From Verrucomicrobiota bacterium (GTDB taxonomy: Bacteria; Verrucomicrobiota; Verrucomicrobiia; Limisphaerales; Pedosphaeraceae), in contig JAJPHR010000006.1 in NCBI GenBank assembly GCA_021325145.1, positions 1-64,000 of the forward strand: a stretch of 64,000 bases of DNA. The letters run 5' to 3'. The position numbers and the translations under genes were made by a program. The first letter of the stretch is position 1. Each line of letters begins with the position of its first letter. The notes beneath the pieces are model-generated. The model saw only the letters and a list, made by a program, of their open reading frames with translations. It did not search any database and had not been told where the DNA came from. This document shows positions 25,277-35,297 of this stretch, piece by piece.

Positions 25277-25972
25277 TCAAGCCGGCCGAATTGGAGGAGG
25301 AGAGGCGTCTGTTATCGCGTTCTTCGGTCGGAATACAATCGCTGCTACAGCAGCAGCGCCGCCCGCCAGACAGGCCAGAATTCCTCCAATGACAATGCCT
25401 TTCGCAATGTCCAAAGGTTTGTTGGGCAACACCGGTCGGTACACGACAGCAGCGGGGTCCACGATTTCCGCGCGCGCTCCGTCGAGGCGCGCCGCCGGAG
25501 ATGAACATGCCGCGTGGGCGACGACGCCGGCGATTTTGGCTGCTTCGGCGGGATCATCGTCATAAACGCGAATCGAGATCAACGTTGTATTCGTGATTTG
25601 CTGCACTTCAAGCATGCGCCGGAGCAATTCCAAACTTTGCGACGGGCCAACCGAGCCTTCAAGTTGGAATTTCTCTGCCCAGGCCTTGTTGAGTCGGAGA
25701 TCATCAACCACTCCGTTCAGAAAAGCTTCTGATTTTAGCAATTCCACTTCACTTGCGACAAGAATCAGGGCATCGGCATCATTGCTCCGCGTTTTCAAAT
25801 GCACGCGCGCGGTGCTGGCGAATACCTCCGGGGCGGTGAATGTCTTAAATATAGAGAACATCAGCACGATAAGGAACACGGAAATCGCCGTCGGAAAGAA
25901 AATGACCAGTGCTACGACCACATTGCCTCTGGACTTTGGGGCTTCGCGGCATTCAAGTTGGCGCGGTTCCAT
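25277..25972 (-). CDS. Wzz-like polysaccharide chain-length determinant protein
   Basis: From ATG 25972 the product has 231 residues. One transmembrane helix lies near the N-terminus (about 17-40, VVVALVIFFPTAISVFLIVL) and another near the C-terminus (LDIAKGIVIGGILACLAGGA), with a periplasmic alpha/beta domain between. The Pro-containing PVLPNKPLDI before the second helix is typical of Wzz/polysaccharide co-polymerases. No tyrosine-kinase domain is attached and no polysaccharide genes are adjacent, so it is an orphan copy. A longer start (26041) is possible but adds an unlikely basic leader. Confidence 0.75.
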   Translation of the reverse strand: MEPRQLECREAPKSRGNVVVALVIFFPTAISVFLIVLMFSIFKTFTAPEVFASTARVHLKTRSNDADALILVASEVELLKSEAFLNGVVDDLRLNKAWAEKFQLEGSVGPSQSLELLRRMLEVQQITNTTLISIRVYDDDPAEAAKIAGVVAHAACSSPAARLDGARAEIVDPAAVVYRPVLPNKPLDIAKGIVIGGILACLAGGAAAVAAIVFRPKNAITDASPPPIRPA

Positions 25973-26134
25973 TGCAGGCTTGACGATAGCGCCCGTCCGC
26001 CGAATCGACAAGATTATTGCCACGCCGAGGCGCAACCCCACAGGACTAATCTACCGCGCGAAATCTCAGTCCAACAGCCAGCGCCCGTGAATTGCACGAT
26101 TGCTTTGTCTGCGCGCAGGCGTATCTTTGACGGC

Positions 26135-26530
26135 ATGAAAACGGCCAGGAAACTGTTGCACACGCGCTATCGCGTGGATGATTTGGAACGCACGGTGAAG
26201 TTTTACCGGGATGTGCTGGGTTTGGAAGAGACACGCCGGCATAAATCGCCGCGCGGGTCGGAATTGGTGTTCATGAAGGCGCCGGAGAGCGAGGAGTTGA
26301 TCGAATTGTGCTACTTTCCTTCCAGTGGACCGGTGAAAGTGCAACCGGACCTCACGCATCTTGCCTTCGAAGTGGACAGCCTGGAGGAGTTTGGCAAGCA
26401 TATTGCTGCCCATGGATACAAGTTTTCCGATGGCCCGCACATGCGGCCGGACGGCGGCGGGATTGCGTTTGTGGATGGGCCGGAAGGGTATGAGTTTGAG
26501 TTGATCCAGCGCGCGCGCGGGGAAGAGTAG
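26135..26530 (+). CDS. gloA: VOC-family protein, glyoxalase I type
   Basis: The 131-residue protein is a single glyoxalase/bleomycin-resistance-type domain. It has LHTRYRVDDLERTVKFYRDV at the start (first metal His), ETRRHKSPRGSELVFMKAPE, then LTHLAFEVDSLEEFG with a further metal His and YEFELIQRA with the metal Glu near the end. Pattern and length fit lactoylglutathione lyase, which detoxifies methylglyoxal with glutathione or a similar thiol, but other vicinal-oxygen-chelate activities cannot be excluded. It is divergent from the Wzz-like gene. The 254 bp downstream to folP show no gene. Confidence 0.8.
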   Translation: MKTARKLLHTRYRVDDLERTVKFYRDVLGLEETRRHKSPRGSELVFMKAPESEELIELCYFPSSGPVKVQPDLTHLAFEVDSLEEFGKHIAAHGYKFSDGPHMRPDGGGIAFVDGPEGYEFELIQRARGEE

Positions 26531-26784
26531 AAGAAATCCGAAGGAAACCCGCAATCGGAAGAAGGCCAGTGGGTGCATTTCGATACCGCTCTGTCGTCGG
26601 CGGAATCGGGCGCGGCGTTTGCGCCTCTTCAATTACAGAAAGCCCATGAATAACCATAACCATTTCCATCTTGAGCTTCGCGCGTTGACGCGCCCGGAAG
26701 ATCGCGCCCTTGGGGCAAAGGACGGAGGCACCCCAGCCGTTCCCGTTTCAACCTTTGGATTTCAGATTTGGTTTAGCCAATACG

Positions 26785-27624
26785 ATGCTTTTGCGCGCCT
26801 GCCAATTTGAATTCGCCTTTCCGCGTCCGGCCCTGGTCATGGGCGTGGTGAACGTCACGCCGGATTCGTTTTCAGATGGCGGTCAATCCTTCGAACCTGA
26901 GGCGGCCGTGGCCCGTGCCCTGCGACTGGTTGAGGAGGGGGCCGATATCATCGATGTGGGCGGGGAATCGACGCGGCCTGGGGCGGAGCCGATCAGCGAG
27001 GCGGAGGAGTTGCGGCGGGTGCTGCCAGTGATCGAGGCGTTGGCGCGCAAAATCAAGCAGCCGATATCAATCGATACGCTCAAGCCCGCGGTAGCCCGTG
27101 CCGCCTTGGTGGCCGGGGCCAGCCTGGTCAATGACGTGGGCGCGAATCGGAACGATGCGGCGATGTGGCGAATCATAGCGGAGAGAGGAGCGGGTTACGT
27201 GGTGATGCATATGCAGGGGACGCCGCAAACGATGCAGTCGAAGCCATCTTATCGAGACGTGGTGGCTGAAGTAGGCGCATTTTTTGGCGAGCGTCTGGCA
27301 ACTTTGGAGCACGCCGGAGTTGCACCCGAGCAGGTGATGCTGGATGTTGGAATCGGATTCGGCAAGACTTTGGAGCATAATTTACAGTTGCTCGCTGCGC
27401 TCAGGAGTTTTACAAATCTAGGGCGGCCATTGTTGCTGGGAGTCTCGCGAAAATCATTCGTCAGCAAACTGTTGGGAACGGCCGCTGGGGAGCGCTTGCC
27501 CGCCACCCTGGCTTGCACGGCCCTGGCCGTCGAGGCGGGTGTAAATGCGGTTCGTGCGCACGATGTCGCGGCGACGGTGCAGGCGGTGCGCATGACCGAG
27601 GCGATCCTGGCCGCAAGAAAATAA
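26785..27624 (+). CDS. folP: Dihydropteroate synthase
   Basis: The 279-residue enzyme joins p-aminobenzoate to 6-hydroxymethyl-dihydropterin diphosphate in folate synthesis. Family blocks are all present: ALVMGVVNVTPDSFSDGG, EEGADIIDVGGESTRPGAEP, ISIDTLKPAVARAAL, LVNDVGANR, YVVMHMQGTPQTMQ, VMLDVGIGFGKTLEHNLQLL, and LGVSRKSFV near the C-terminus. ATG 26785 gives the normal start; an earlier in-frame start at 26710 would add 25 residues with no family counterpart. The stop overlaps the cdaA start by one base (TAATG), so the two are translationally coupled. Confidence 0.96.
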   Translation: MLLRACQFEFAFPRPALVMGVVNVTPDSFSDGGQSFEPEAAVARALRLVEEGADIIDVGGESTRPGAEPISEAEELRRVLPVIEALARKIKQPISIDTLKPAVARAALVAGASLVNDVGANRNDAAMWRIIAERGAGYVVMHMQGTPQTMQSKPSYRDVVAEVGAFFGERLATLEHAGVAPEQVMLDVGIGFGKTLEHNLQLLAALRSFTNLGRPLLLGVSRKSFVSKLLGTAAGERLPATLACTALAVEAGVNAVRAHDVAATVQAVRMTEAILAARK

Positions 27625-28466
27625 TGAACTGGTCCCTATTGCAAGAGCATTGGCGCAACGTGGTGGAGATACTGCTCCTCGCGGTCGGGATTTATTATGC
27701 CCTGATGTTCGTGCGCGGCACGCGGGGCTGGTCGGTGGTGCTGGGGTTTTTGTTGTTGCTGGCTTTTACCTTGATTACGGACAAGCTCAAGCTCGAGGTG
27801 CTGCATACCCTGCTCGAACGGTTCTTTCCGTTCTCAGCCCTGGCGCTGTTCATCCTGTTCCAACCCGAACTTCGGCGCATGCTTTCCGAGTTGGGCAACC
27901 TGCGGCTGTTTTATACCGCTCGCGAACAGCGCGAGAACATAGAGGTCATCGTCCAGACCGTGGAGCGGCTCGCCGAGGTGCGCATCGGCGCGCTCATAGC
28001 CATCGAACAGGCGATCCACTTGCAAGAGATCGTGGAGTCGGGCATCGTCGTGGATTGTGAGGCAACGCCGGAGATGCTGGAGACAATTTTCTTCCCGAAT
28101 AACGCAATTCACGACGGCGGGGTGATTCTCCGCGGTGATCGCATTGCCTTCGCCGCGTGCATCTTTCCCCTGACGCAACGACAGGATTTGAACAAGTCGC
28201 TCGGCACCCGGCATCGCGCGGCCATCGGCTTGACAGAGGAAACCGATGCCGTGGTGGTGGCGGTCTCGGAAGAAACCGGGCTCATTTCATATGCGTACAA
28301 AGGACAGCTGGTCCGCGGTGTGAGCCAGGAGGAACTGCGGGCCTTTCTGACCTCCGTGCTGGTCAAACGGAGCAAACCCCACACGGCTTTGGAGTGGATG
28401 AAGCAATGGTCAAGAGACCGGCGGTTGCCCGCCGCCCCGGCGGTGCAGAAAGCGGAGACGGACTAA
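27624..28466 (+). CDS. cdaA: Diadenylate cyclase CdaA (c-di-AMP synthase)
   Basis: The 280-residue membrane protein has three N-terminal hydrophobic helices (about 12-85) and a DisA-N/DAC catalytic domain (about 105-265). The two catalytic signatures are present: NAIHDGGVI with the DGG around residues 164-166 and LGTRHRAAIGLTEETD with RHR at 196-198. The enzyme condenses two ATP to c-di-AMP. It is the second gene of a compact operon and is followed nine bases later by its usual regulator gene cdaR. c-di-AMP controls potassium and osmolyte balance and cell-wall homeostasis in other phyla; its targets in this lineage are unknown. Confidence 0.95.
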   Translation: MNWSLLQEHWRNVVEILLLAVGIYYALMFVRGTRGWSVVLGFLLLLAFTLITDKLKLEVLHTLLERFFPFSALALFILFQPELRRMLSELGNLRLFYTAREQRENIEVIVQTVERLAEVRIGALIAIEQAIHLQEIVESGIVVDCEATPEMLETIFFPNNAIHDGGVILRGDRIAFAACIFPLTQRQDLNKSLGTRHRAAIGLTEETDAVVVAVSEETGLISYAYKGQLVRGVSQEELRAFLTSVLVKRSKPHTALEWMKQWSRDRRLPAAPAVQKAETD

Positions 28467-28474
28467 GTTTGGTC

Positions 28475-28888
28475 ATGCGCGACCTGATCCTGAACAATTT
28501 CTGGTGGAAGCTGCTCTCGCTGATCGTGGCGACGCTGGTCTGGCTGCTGGTCAACAGCACCATGCCGAAAACCGAATTTGCCCAGACGCCGGTGGTGACG
28601 GTGAGCACGCGCAATTTTCCGACGGTGCCCATCACGCTGATGACCTCGGCCGGCAACACCAATCAGTACCGGGTCATGCCGGCCGGCGTGGCCGTTGAGG
28701 TGAGCGGCAAGCCGGAAGACCTCGAAAAGCTCCCTACCGAGCAAATCACCGCTTTCGTCGATGTGACTAAGATTCCAGATGAAAAGGAAGTCCGCGCGGA
28801 CATTCACGTCCAGGTGCCCAAAGGTTTCAAAATTGAAGGTTACAAGCCCGCGGACGCCACTGTGGAAAAAACAACGGCTGCGAATTGA
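28475..28888 (+). CDS. cdaR: CdaR-like YbbR-domain protein
   Basis: The 137-residue protein has one N-terminal membrane helix (LLSLIVATLVWLLVNSTM) and a single extracytoplasmic YbbR-type domain (about 35-130) with VVTVSTRNFPTVPITL and AGVAVEVSGKPEDLEKLP. In Firmicutes CdaR proteins usually have several YbbR repeats and modulate CdaA at the membrane; here there is only one repeat, which is short for the family. An upstream ATG (28406) overlapping cdaA is in frame, but 28475 sits directly before the membrane helix and is preferred. Confidence 0.85.
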   Translation: MRDLILNNFWWKLLSLIVATLVWLLVNSTMPKTEFAQTPVVTVSTRNFPTVPITLMTSAGNTNQYRVMPAGVAVEVSGKPEDLEKLPTEQITAFVDVTKIPDEKEVRADIHVQVPKGFKIEGYKPADATVEKTTAAN

Positions 28889-28916
28889 TGAACTTTATTG
28901 ACAACCTAACCAATTC

Positions 28917-30299
28917 ATGAACGCTCCCCGTAAAATCTTCGGCACGGACGGTGTCCGCGGCCAAGCCAACATCGAACCGGTGACGGCCGAAACTGTCCTG
29001 AAACTGGGCCGCGCGGCCGGCCACGTTTTCAAAAACCTGGAATCACAGTCCCGCAGCCGCGGCCGGCACAAAATTGTCATCGGGAAGGACACGCGCCTCT
29101 CCGGGTACATGCTGGAGAACGCCATTTCCTCGGGCATTTTGTCCATGGGTGTGGACGTGTTGTTCATCGGCCCGCTCCCGACACCGGGGGTGGCGTACGT
29201 GACGCGCAGTTTGCGCGCGGACGCGGGCATCGTGATCACCGCCTCGCACAATCCCTATGACGATAACGGCATCAAATTCTTCCGGGCGGACGGTTACAAA
29301 CTGGACGATCAGATCGAGGCGAAGATCGAGGAGTTGGTGTTCGGCGGGGACATTGAAACGATCCGCCCAACTGCGGATGAGATTGGCAAAGCCGTGCGCA
29401 TCGATGACGCCCTTGGCCGTTACATCGAGTACGCCAAGGCGTCGATTCCCCGCGGCATGACGCTGGAGGGGATGCGGGTGGTGGTGGATTGCGGACACGG
29501 GGCGGCGTACAAAGCCACGCCCTGCGTGTTGCGTGAATTGGGCGCCGATGTCTTCGCGTACGGCATCCAACCGGACGGCAAGAACATCAACAAAGAGTGC
29601 GGTTCAATGCATCCCGAACAGATGTGCCAAAAGGTGAGGGAACACGGAGCGCACATCGGCATCGCGCATGATGGTGACGCCGACCGCGTGCTGTTGTGCG
29701 ACGAAACCGGGAGGATGATCGACGGAGATGACGTGATGGCCATCGCCGCGCGGGACCTGCTGACCCAGGGCACATTGGGGGAGAAGACCGTGGTGACCAC
29801 GGTGATGAGCAACGCCGGTTTGGATGCTTTCATCCGCTCGTGCGGCGGCCACATCGTGCGCACCGCCGTGGGGGACAAGAACGTCATCGATGAGATGTTG
29901 CGCAATGGTTTCAACTTCGGCGGCGAGCAGAGCGGCCACATCATTTTCCGCGATTTCAGCACCACCGGCGACGGCCTGGTGTGCGCGCTGCAAATCCTGC
30001 GCATCATGAAGGCCGCCGACGCGCCGTTGTCGAAACTGGCCCGCTGCTGGACGCGTTATCCACAACTCGTCGTCAATGTGAAAGTCCGGGAGAAAAAGCC
30101 CTTCGAGCAACTCGACGGCGTTCTGCAACTCGTGGCCCAGGCCGAGGCCGACGTCAAACCGGCGGGCGGGCGCGTGTTGTTGCGGTATTCCGGGACGGAA
30201 CCGAAGGCGCGTTTGCTGATCGAAGGGCGGGATTCCGCAGTGCTGGATCGGCATGCGAAGACCATCTGCGAAGCGATCAAGAAGCAGGTGGGGGGTTGA
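28917..30299 (+). CDS. glmM: Phosphoglucosamine mutase
   Basis: The 460-residue enzyme converts glucosamine-6-phosphate to glucosamine-1-phosphate on the way to UDP-GlcNAc. It shows FGTDGVRGQAN at the start, the phosphoserine loop TASHNPYDDNG (Ser at about 110), the metal loop AHDGDADRVLLCD (about 245), GEQSGHIIFRD and the phosphate-binding RYSGTEPKARLLIEG. It closes the folP-cdaA-cdaR-glmM operon, 28 bp after cdaR. In other bacteria CdaA and GlmM interact physically, and the gene order here agrees with such a link. A REP-like element follows the stop. Confidence 0.97.
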   Translation: MNAPRKIFGTDGVRGQANIEPVTAETVLKLGRAAGHVFKNLESQSRSRGRHKIVIGKDTRLSGYMLENAISSGILSMGVDVLFIGPLPTPGVAYVTRSLRADAGIVITASHNPYDDNGIKFFRADGYKLDDQIEAKIEELVFGGDIETIRPTADEIGKAVRIDDALGRYIEYAKASIPRGMTLEGMRVVVDCGHGAAYKATPCVLRELGADVFAYGIQPDGKNINKECGSMHPEQMCQKVREHGAHIGIAHDGDADRVLLCDETGRMIDGDDVMAIAARDLLTQGTLGEKTVVTTVMSNAGLDAFIRSCGGHIVRTAVGDKNVIDEMLRNGFNFGGEQSGHIIFRDFSTTGDGLVCALQILRIMKAADAPLSKLARCWTRYPQLVVNVKVREKKPFEQLDGVLQLVAQAEADVKPAGGRVLLRYSGTEPKARLLIEGRDSAVLDRHAKTICEAIKKQVGG

Positions 30300-30356
30300 G
30301 GGCAATGACCAAGGACCAGTTCGGCTTTAGCCGGCAGGGCTCCCATAGTTTCGGAC

Positions 30357-30425
30357 ATGTTGGAAGGTTCGCAAGCGGTTGTATTTGCGTGCGTTTCGCC
30401 GCCTGAAGGCGGGGCTCCATACTCC
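30357..30425. repeat. REP-like element, GCCTNAAGGCGGG family (copy 1)
   Basis: The core CCGCCTGAAGGCGGGGCTCCAT (broken here as CCGCCTGAAGG then CGGGGCTCCAT, 30399-30420) follows about 40 bp that align with 43979-44042: both read GTTGAAGGTTC-like sequence, TTTGCG, then the core and CCATAC. Other cores are at 41692-41712, 43927-43950 and 48508-48530. It lies between glmM and the fucosidase gene. Confidence 0.6.
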
Positions 30426-30461
30426 ATGTGAAGCATGCCGCCCGACGCGATTCAATACTCT

Positions 30462-31844
30462 ATGAGAAAATTTGCGGCACTGGCCGCTCTGTTAATTGCG
30501 AACTTCATTGGACTCGTTCAAGCCGAGGAACCCGCCTGGACGAACTCCACCTGGCAGGATTCAGCCTGGAATGCCCGGGGCTGCTTTGCCGATGAGCGTG
30601 GGCAATGGTTTCGTGACGCGAAGTTCGGCGCTTTCATCCACTTTGGCGCTTACTCTGAACTCGGGGGCTACTGGCAGGGCAAAGGCCCTTATGATCCCGC
30701 GGAACAAATCATCGGTCTGGGTGACCGGCATGCGGTGATACCACCGGATCAATATCGGAAGGAAGTGGCGGGCCGGTTCAATCCCACGAACTTCAACGCG
30801 CAGCAATGGGTCAGCCTGATCAAAAAAGCCGGTCAAAAATACGTGATTATCACCACCAAACATCACGATGGCTTTTGCATGTTCAACACTGCCACGACCG
30901 ACTATAACGTCGTGGATGCGACTCCGTTTGCCCGGGATGTCATCAAGGAACTGGCCGACGAATGCAGGAAGCAGGGCATTGTATTCTGTCCTTATTATTC
31001 CATCGGCGACTGGTGCGCGAGCGACGTGCAAAAGCCGGAATACAAATCCTACCAGGATTACATGTTCGCTCAATTGAAGGAGTTATTGAGCAATTACGGC
31101 GACACGAAAATGCTGTGGTTCGACAACTACTGGTATGTCAACGGTCAGTGGAAGAACGATCCGGCGCATGCGAAGGAGCTTTACGCCTACGCGCATTCGC
31201 TCAAGCCGGGGATGCTCATTAATGACCGATGTGGACGCGGGGCGGCATCCACCGACGGCGATTACGCCACGCCCGAAAACCAACTGAAAGGCTCCCGGCA
31301 GAGCCGTTACTTCGAAGTCGTGATGACCGATACGGAGGACGACAACTGGGGTTGGGTGAGCACGGCCACGAATTATCGCAAGCCTGCCGATCTGATCCGG
31401 AACCTGATTGATTGCACCAGCAAGGGCGGCAATTTTGTGTTGAACGTCGGGCCCACGGCCTCGGGAGAATTCCCGCCGCAGCATGTGGCGATTCTGGAAG
31501 CGATGGGCAAGTGGACCGCCACCAACGGAGAGGCCATCTACGGCACGATGCCTGCCCCGGAGTGCGACACGACCGCGACCGCCGATTGCAAATGTTACGC
31601 CACCAAGAAAGCCGGGAATATTTATCTGCACGTCGTGAAGTGGCCTGCGGCGAGCGGAGAAATCACTGTGCGCATCGGCCGGAAAGGGTTGATGAAGGCG
31701 GAATTGTTGGATGCTTCGCTGCCTCGCACGGAATATTCCAGCGCTATCGAGAACGACGCTACTGTGATAAGCGTCAAGCAGCCTGCCAAGGTCGATCCGT
31801 ACGCGACGGTGGTGAAGTTAACGTTTGAAGCAGACTCCAAATAG
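30462..31844 (+). CDS. Secreted alpha-L-fucosidase (GH29)
   Basis: The 460-residue enzyme begins with a signal peptide (FAALAALLIANFIGLVQA). The GH29 catalytic barrel covers about residues 40-360: WFRDAKFGAFIHFGAYSELG at the start, YVIITTKHHDGFCMFNTATT, then KMLWFDNYW, whose Asp is the expected nucleophile, and a GNFVLNVGPTASGEFP segment. A small C-terminal beta domain follows. GH29 enzymes release terminal L-fucose from glycans or fucoidan-type polymers in the periplasm or outside the cell. No sulfatase or sugar transporter is adjacent. The start is placed at the signal peptide, nine codons after an earlier in-frame ATG. Confidence 0.9.
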   Translation: MRKFAALAALLIANFIGLVQAEEPAWTNSTWQDSAWNARGCFADERGQWFRDAKFGAFIHFGAYSELGGYWQGKGPYDPAEQIIGLGDRHAVIPPDQYRKEVAGRFNPTNFNAQQWVSLIKKAGQKYVIITTKHHDGFCMFNTATTDYNVVDATPFARDVIKELADECRKQGIVFCPYYSIGDWCASDVQKPEYKSYQDYMFAQLKELLSNYGDTKMLWFDNYWYVNGQWKNDPAHAKELYAYAHSLKPGMLINDRCGRGAASTDGDYATPENQLKGSRQSRYFEVVMTDTEDDNWGWVSTATNYRKPADLIRNLIDCTSKGGNFVLNVGPTASGEFPPQHVAILEAMGKWTATNGEAIYGTMPAPECDTTATADCKCYATKKAGNIYLHVVKWPAASGEITVRIGRKGLMKAELLDASLPRTEYSSAIENDATVISVKQPAKVDPYATVVKLTFEADSK

Positions 31845-32019
31845 ATTGGGTTTCCGGCTTTCGGCGTTCTGTAAATGCGAGGCTCGGAGGCGGGAGAATC
31901 ACAGAGGCGGATATCGCCCGTGGAGCGGGACAGTCGGTAGTTCGAAAAGCGGCGCTGCACTCCAAGGCCTGGCGGAATTCATCAAGTTTCGGCCTTTGTT
32001 CATCCATTGAAGGGTGGGG

Positions 32020-35000
32020 CTATTCCGTCTCGCTCGCAGCCGCTGCACGCCAGACGCGGACTGTGCCGTCCTCGCCACAGCCGACGAGTGCGTTGCTGTC
32101 GGGCGAAAAGGCCAATTGCGTCCAGGGAGCGATGTGACCGGGGATCGTGAAGAGTTCCACGTGGCTGTCCACACCCCAAAGCTTGACGGTGCCATCGTTG
32201 CTGGCAGTGGCGAGCGTGCGGCCATCCGAGGCAAAGGCGGCGGAGGTCACGTAACCGCTGTGGCCTCGGAAAGTCCCCACACGCTTGAGGGTGGCGGCTT
32301 CCCACAGCCTTGCGATGGCGTCGCGCGAACTGCCCGCGATGAAGCGGCCATCGGGCGAAAATGCAAGCGCCGTCACCATTCCCACATGGCGTTCCGGGGA
32401 GAACTTGACCGCGCCTGTGATCAAATCCACGCACCAAAGCTGGTTGGTCCCATCGGAGGCTTTGACCGAGGCCAGCAAGCGCCGATTGTCAGGGAAAAAG
32501 GCGAGCGCAGTCACCTGTCCGTCCCCGTAGGAGTTGGTGGAGAGGGGCTTCCAGGACACCACCTCCCAGATCAGGATATGCCCGCTGAGCGAGCTGGCCG
32601 CGAGCCGGTGTCCGTCCGAAGACATTGCCAGCTTTGTAACCGGGCCAGCCACTTCACCGATCACGAGCGGTTCGGCGTGTCCGGCCACGTCCCACAGCCG
32701 AAGCTTGCGATCGAGGCCGGCCGAAACCGCCCGCTGGCCATCGGAACTCAGGGCCGTGGCCATTGCCGCGGTGTCTGGCAGTGGAAGGGAGGCGGCAACC
32801 CGATGAACCGCGCCATCCAAAATCTGAACGACCGGGCGGTCGTCCACCACCATCAATTGCGAGCCGTCCCGGCTGAAAGCCACAGCAGTGGCATCTTCGC
32901 GCAAAAAAGTTTCGATGGCAGGTTCGTCCTCGTCAATGGAGTTGGCGCGGGGTGCGGCGGTTGTGGCGGGCCGGTGCGCCTCGACGGAGACGGTGTGGTG
33001 TTCACGGACGACTTCCCAAAGTTTCAGATTCCCGTCGTCGCCCGCGGAGGCAAGTGTGCGGCCGTCGGGCAGAAAAACGGCATTGTTGACCCACATTTCG
33101 TGGCCTTTGTACATGGTGATTTCCGATTTTGTCCGTACGTCCCAAAGATTCATGGTGCCGTCCACACACGTCGTCACGAGCAACTGGCTGTCCGGAGAAA
33201 AATCCACTGAGGTGACCAGGGCCTTATGCTCGGAGAGGCTCGCTTCTTCGCGCTGGGTTTTCACGTCCCAAAGCCGGGCTGTGCCATCCGTGCTGGCCGA
33301 GGCCAGCCAGTGTCCGTCGGGCGAGAAAGCCAGGTAAACGACTAGGCCACCGTGACCGGAGAGCGTGCCCAGCTTCGCGCCGGTCGCCACCTGGGTGAGC
33401 CGGATGGTTCGATCGCCCGCGCTCCAGGCCAGGACCGCGCTGTCGGGGGAAAAGGCCGCGGCTGGATGCTCGTTGGGCAAATCGCCGAACGTTGCTTTCT
33501 CGGTGTGCGTCGCCAAATCCCACAATTTCACCACGCCATCCGGCCAACTGGCGGAAACCAGCCATTTTCCGTCTGGCGAAAACGCCACGCGCCCGACCGG
33601 GTGAGCGTGTCCCTTCAAGGTGAACAGCTCACGTTGGCTGCCGACCTCCCAAACGCGGATGGCGGCATCCTGTCCGGCGGCCGCCACGAACGCGCTGTCC
33701 GGGGAGAAAGCCACCGAACGATTTCCACTTGGCGCTGGCAGCCGGGCCGTCACTTGCCGCGAAGAAACGTTCCAAAGACTCACGTAGGGTTTGCCGCCCG
33801 CCAAGGCCAGCCATCTTCCATCCGGCGAGGCTGCGACGGATTGAAGCGGATTCTGCTCATCAAACAGATTGAAAAAACTCTGGTCACGACAGAGCCGCCA
33901 AAGATAGCGCCATTCGAAGCCGCGCAAGTCCTCCTGCCCCGGATGCGGCTTGAGTGCCCCCAGCAACACGCGCGCGCGGGTGACGTGGCCCATCGCCCAG
34001 GCCTGTTCCACCAGTCCGATGCGGGCGGCGTAAAGGGCGCGCCGGCCTTCCACCAGCGCCTGCTGACGGGCCGCCGATTGCCAGAGAGTCAAACCAAATC
34101 CGAGCGTCAGGGACAGGAACAATCCTCCAAGCAGGAGAGCCACGCCGGGATGCCGCTGCGCCCATTTGGTCAGACGGTGCAGCTTGGAGGCCGGCCGCCC
34201 CTGGATCGGTTCGTGGCGAAGCCATCGCTCCAGGTCATCGGCCAAAGCTTCAGCCGAACCGTAGCGCTGGCGTGGATCCTTTTCCAGGCACTTGAGGCAG
34301 GCGATTTCGAGATCGCGGTCGATCTTTGGGTTGAGTGCCGAAGGCCGGCGCGGTTCCTTTTCCAAAACTTGCCGGATCGTGTCGAGAGTGGTGCCGCCCG
34401 CGAACGGAGGCTGGCCGGCGAGCAGTTCGTACATGATGGCGCCCAACCCATAGACATCGGCGGCGGTCGTCAAGTTTTTGGATTCTCCCCGCGCCTGTTC
34501 GGGCGACATGTAACTCGGCGTGCCCAAAACAGCCATCGTTCGGGTGATGGCGCTTTCTTTTTCCACGAGCTTTGCCAGCCCAAAGTCGGTCAGGTGCGGC
34601 TCGCCCCGGCTGTCGAGCAACACGTTGTTCGGCTTGAGGTCGCGATGGATGATTCCGTGTTGGTGGGCATAATGAACGGCGCGGGCGAGCTTTGCCACGA
34701 GTGTGGCGATCTGGCGATGCGAACTACCATTCTCATCCTTGCCGACGCCTTGCGTCAGCGTCGGTCCCGAGATCAGCTTCATGCTGAAAAAGGGCTGGCC
34801 CTCGAACTCGCCAATCTCATAGATCGGCACAATGTTCGGATGATCAAGTCGGGCCACCGTCTCCGCCTCACTGCGAAATCGTTGGACAAAATCCGGAGAT
34901 GCCGCCTCCGCCGCCACGATGACTTTGAGCGCCACTTGCCGGTTGAGGGCCACCTGGCGCGCCTTGTAAACGACGCCCATGCCGCCGCGCGCGATCCGCT

Positions 35001-35214
35001 CCAGCAATTCGTATTGGCCAAACTCGCGGGGAAAAGGCTGCCTGCCCGATGAGTGCCCGTGCATCGGCTTGTCACGCAGGCGCTCCTCAGCCGGCAGTTC
35101 CTCACCGGCGAACGGCGCGAGCATTTGCTTGAAGACACACTTGGTACACAACCCCGCTGGGGCGTCCGGGGTCAAATCCGCGCCACATGTAGGACATGCT
35201 CGCTGTATTGCCAT
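32020..35214 (-). CDS. Membrane Ser/Thr protein kinase with WD40 sensor domain
   Basis: This 1,064-residue protein begins with a zinc ribbon (CPTCGADL and CTKC, about 9-26). A Hanks-type kinase (about 68-330) has the glycine loop ARGGMGVVY, the lysine in [20 protein letters not shown] and [11 protein letters not shown], so it should be active. A transmembrane helix ([20 protein letters not shown]) leads to a large WD40 region (about 420-1060) with repeated FSPDG-WLASAS-DG-RLWDV blades, enough for two seven-bladed propellers. It should sense something outside the membrane and phosphorylate cytoplasmic targets. It lies 83 bp downstream of an ECF sigma factor gene on the same strand, a pairing repeatedly seen in Planctomycetes and Verrucomicrobia. 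Confidence 0.93.
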   Translation of the reverse strand: MAIQRACPTCGADLTPDAPAGLCTKCVFKQMLAPFAGEELPAEERLRDKPMHGHSSGRQPFPREFGQYELLERIARGGMGVVYKARQVALNRQVALKVIVAAEAASPDFVQRFRSEAETVARLDHPNIVPIYEIGEFEGQPFFSMKLISGPTLTQGVGKDENGSSHRQIATLVAKLARAVHYAHQHGIIHRDLKPNNVLLDSRGEPHLTDFGLAKLVEKESAITRTMAVLGTPSYMSPEQARGESKNLTTAADVYGLGAIMYELLAGQPPFAGGTTLDTIRQVLEKEPRRPSALNPKIDRDLEIACLKCLEKDPRQRYGSAEALADDLERWLRHEPIQGRPASKLHRLTKWAQRHPGVALLLGGLFLSLTLGFGLTLWQSAARQQALVEGRRALYAARIGLVEQAWAMGHVTRARVLLGALKPHPGQEDLRGFEWRYLWRLCRDQSFFNLFDEQNPLQSVAASPDGRWLALAGGKPYVSLWNVSSRQVTARLPAPSGNRSVAFSPDSAFVAAAGQDAAIRVWEVGSQRELFTLKGHAHPVGRVAFSPDGKWLVSASWPDGVVKLWDLATHTEKATFGDLPNEHPAAAFSPDSAVLAWSAGDRTIRLTQVATGAKLGTLSGHGGLVVYLAFSPDGHWLASASTDGTARLWDVKTQREEASLSEHKALVTSVDFSPDSQLLVTTCVDGTMNLWDVRTKSEITMYKGHEMWVNNAVFLPDGRTLASAGDDGNLKLWEVVREHHTVSVEAHRPATTAAPRANSIDEDEPAIETFLREDATAVAFSRDGSQLMVVDDRPVVQILDGAVHRVAASLPLPDTAAMATALSSDGQRAVSAGLDRKLRLWDVAGHAEPLVIGEVAGPVTKLAMSSDGHRLAASSLSGHILIWEVVSWKPLSTNSYGDGQVTALAFFPDNRRLLASVKASDGTNQLWCVDLITGAVKFSPERHVGMVTALAFSPDGRFIAGSSRDAIARLWEAATLKRVGTFRGHSGYVTSAAFASDGRTLATASNDGTVKLWGVDSHVELFTIPGHIAPWTQLAFSPDSNALVGCGEDGTVRVWRAAAASETE

Positions 35215-35297
35215 GCGCTCTTAACTCTTACAAAAGCAAATCCCCCCAACCCTTTCCAAAAATCTCGCCCTTGCGATTGAAATGTCTCTTCACGTCG

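Noticed and set aside
33352..35052. 566-codon plus-strand frame opposite the kinase gene
   Set aside because: Complement of the WD40 and kinase sequence; the kinase on the minus strand has all its motifs.
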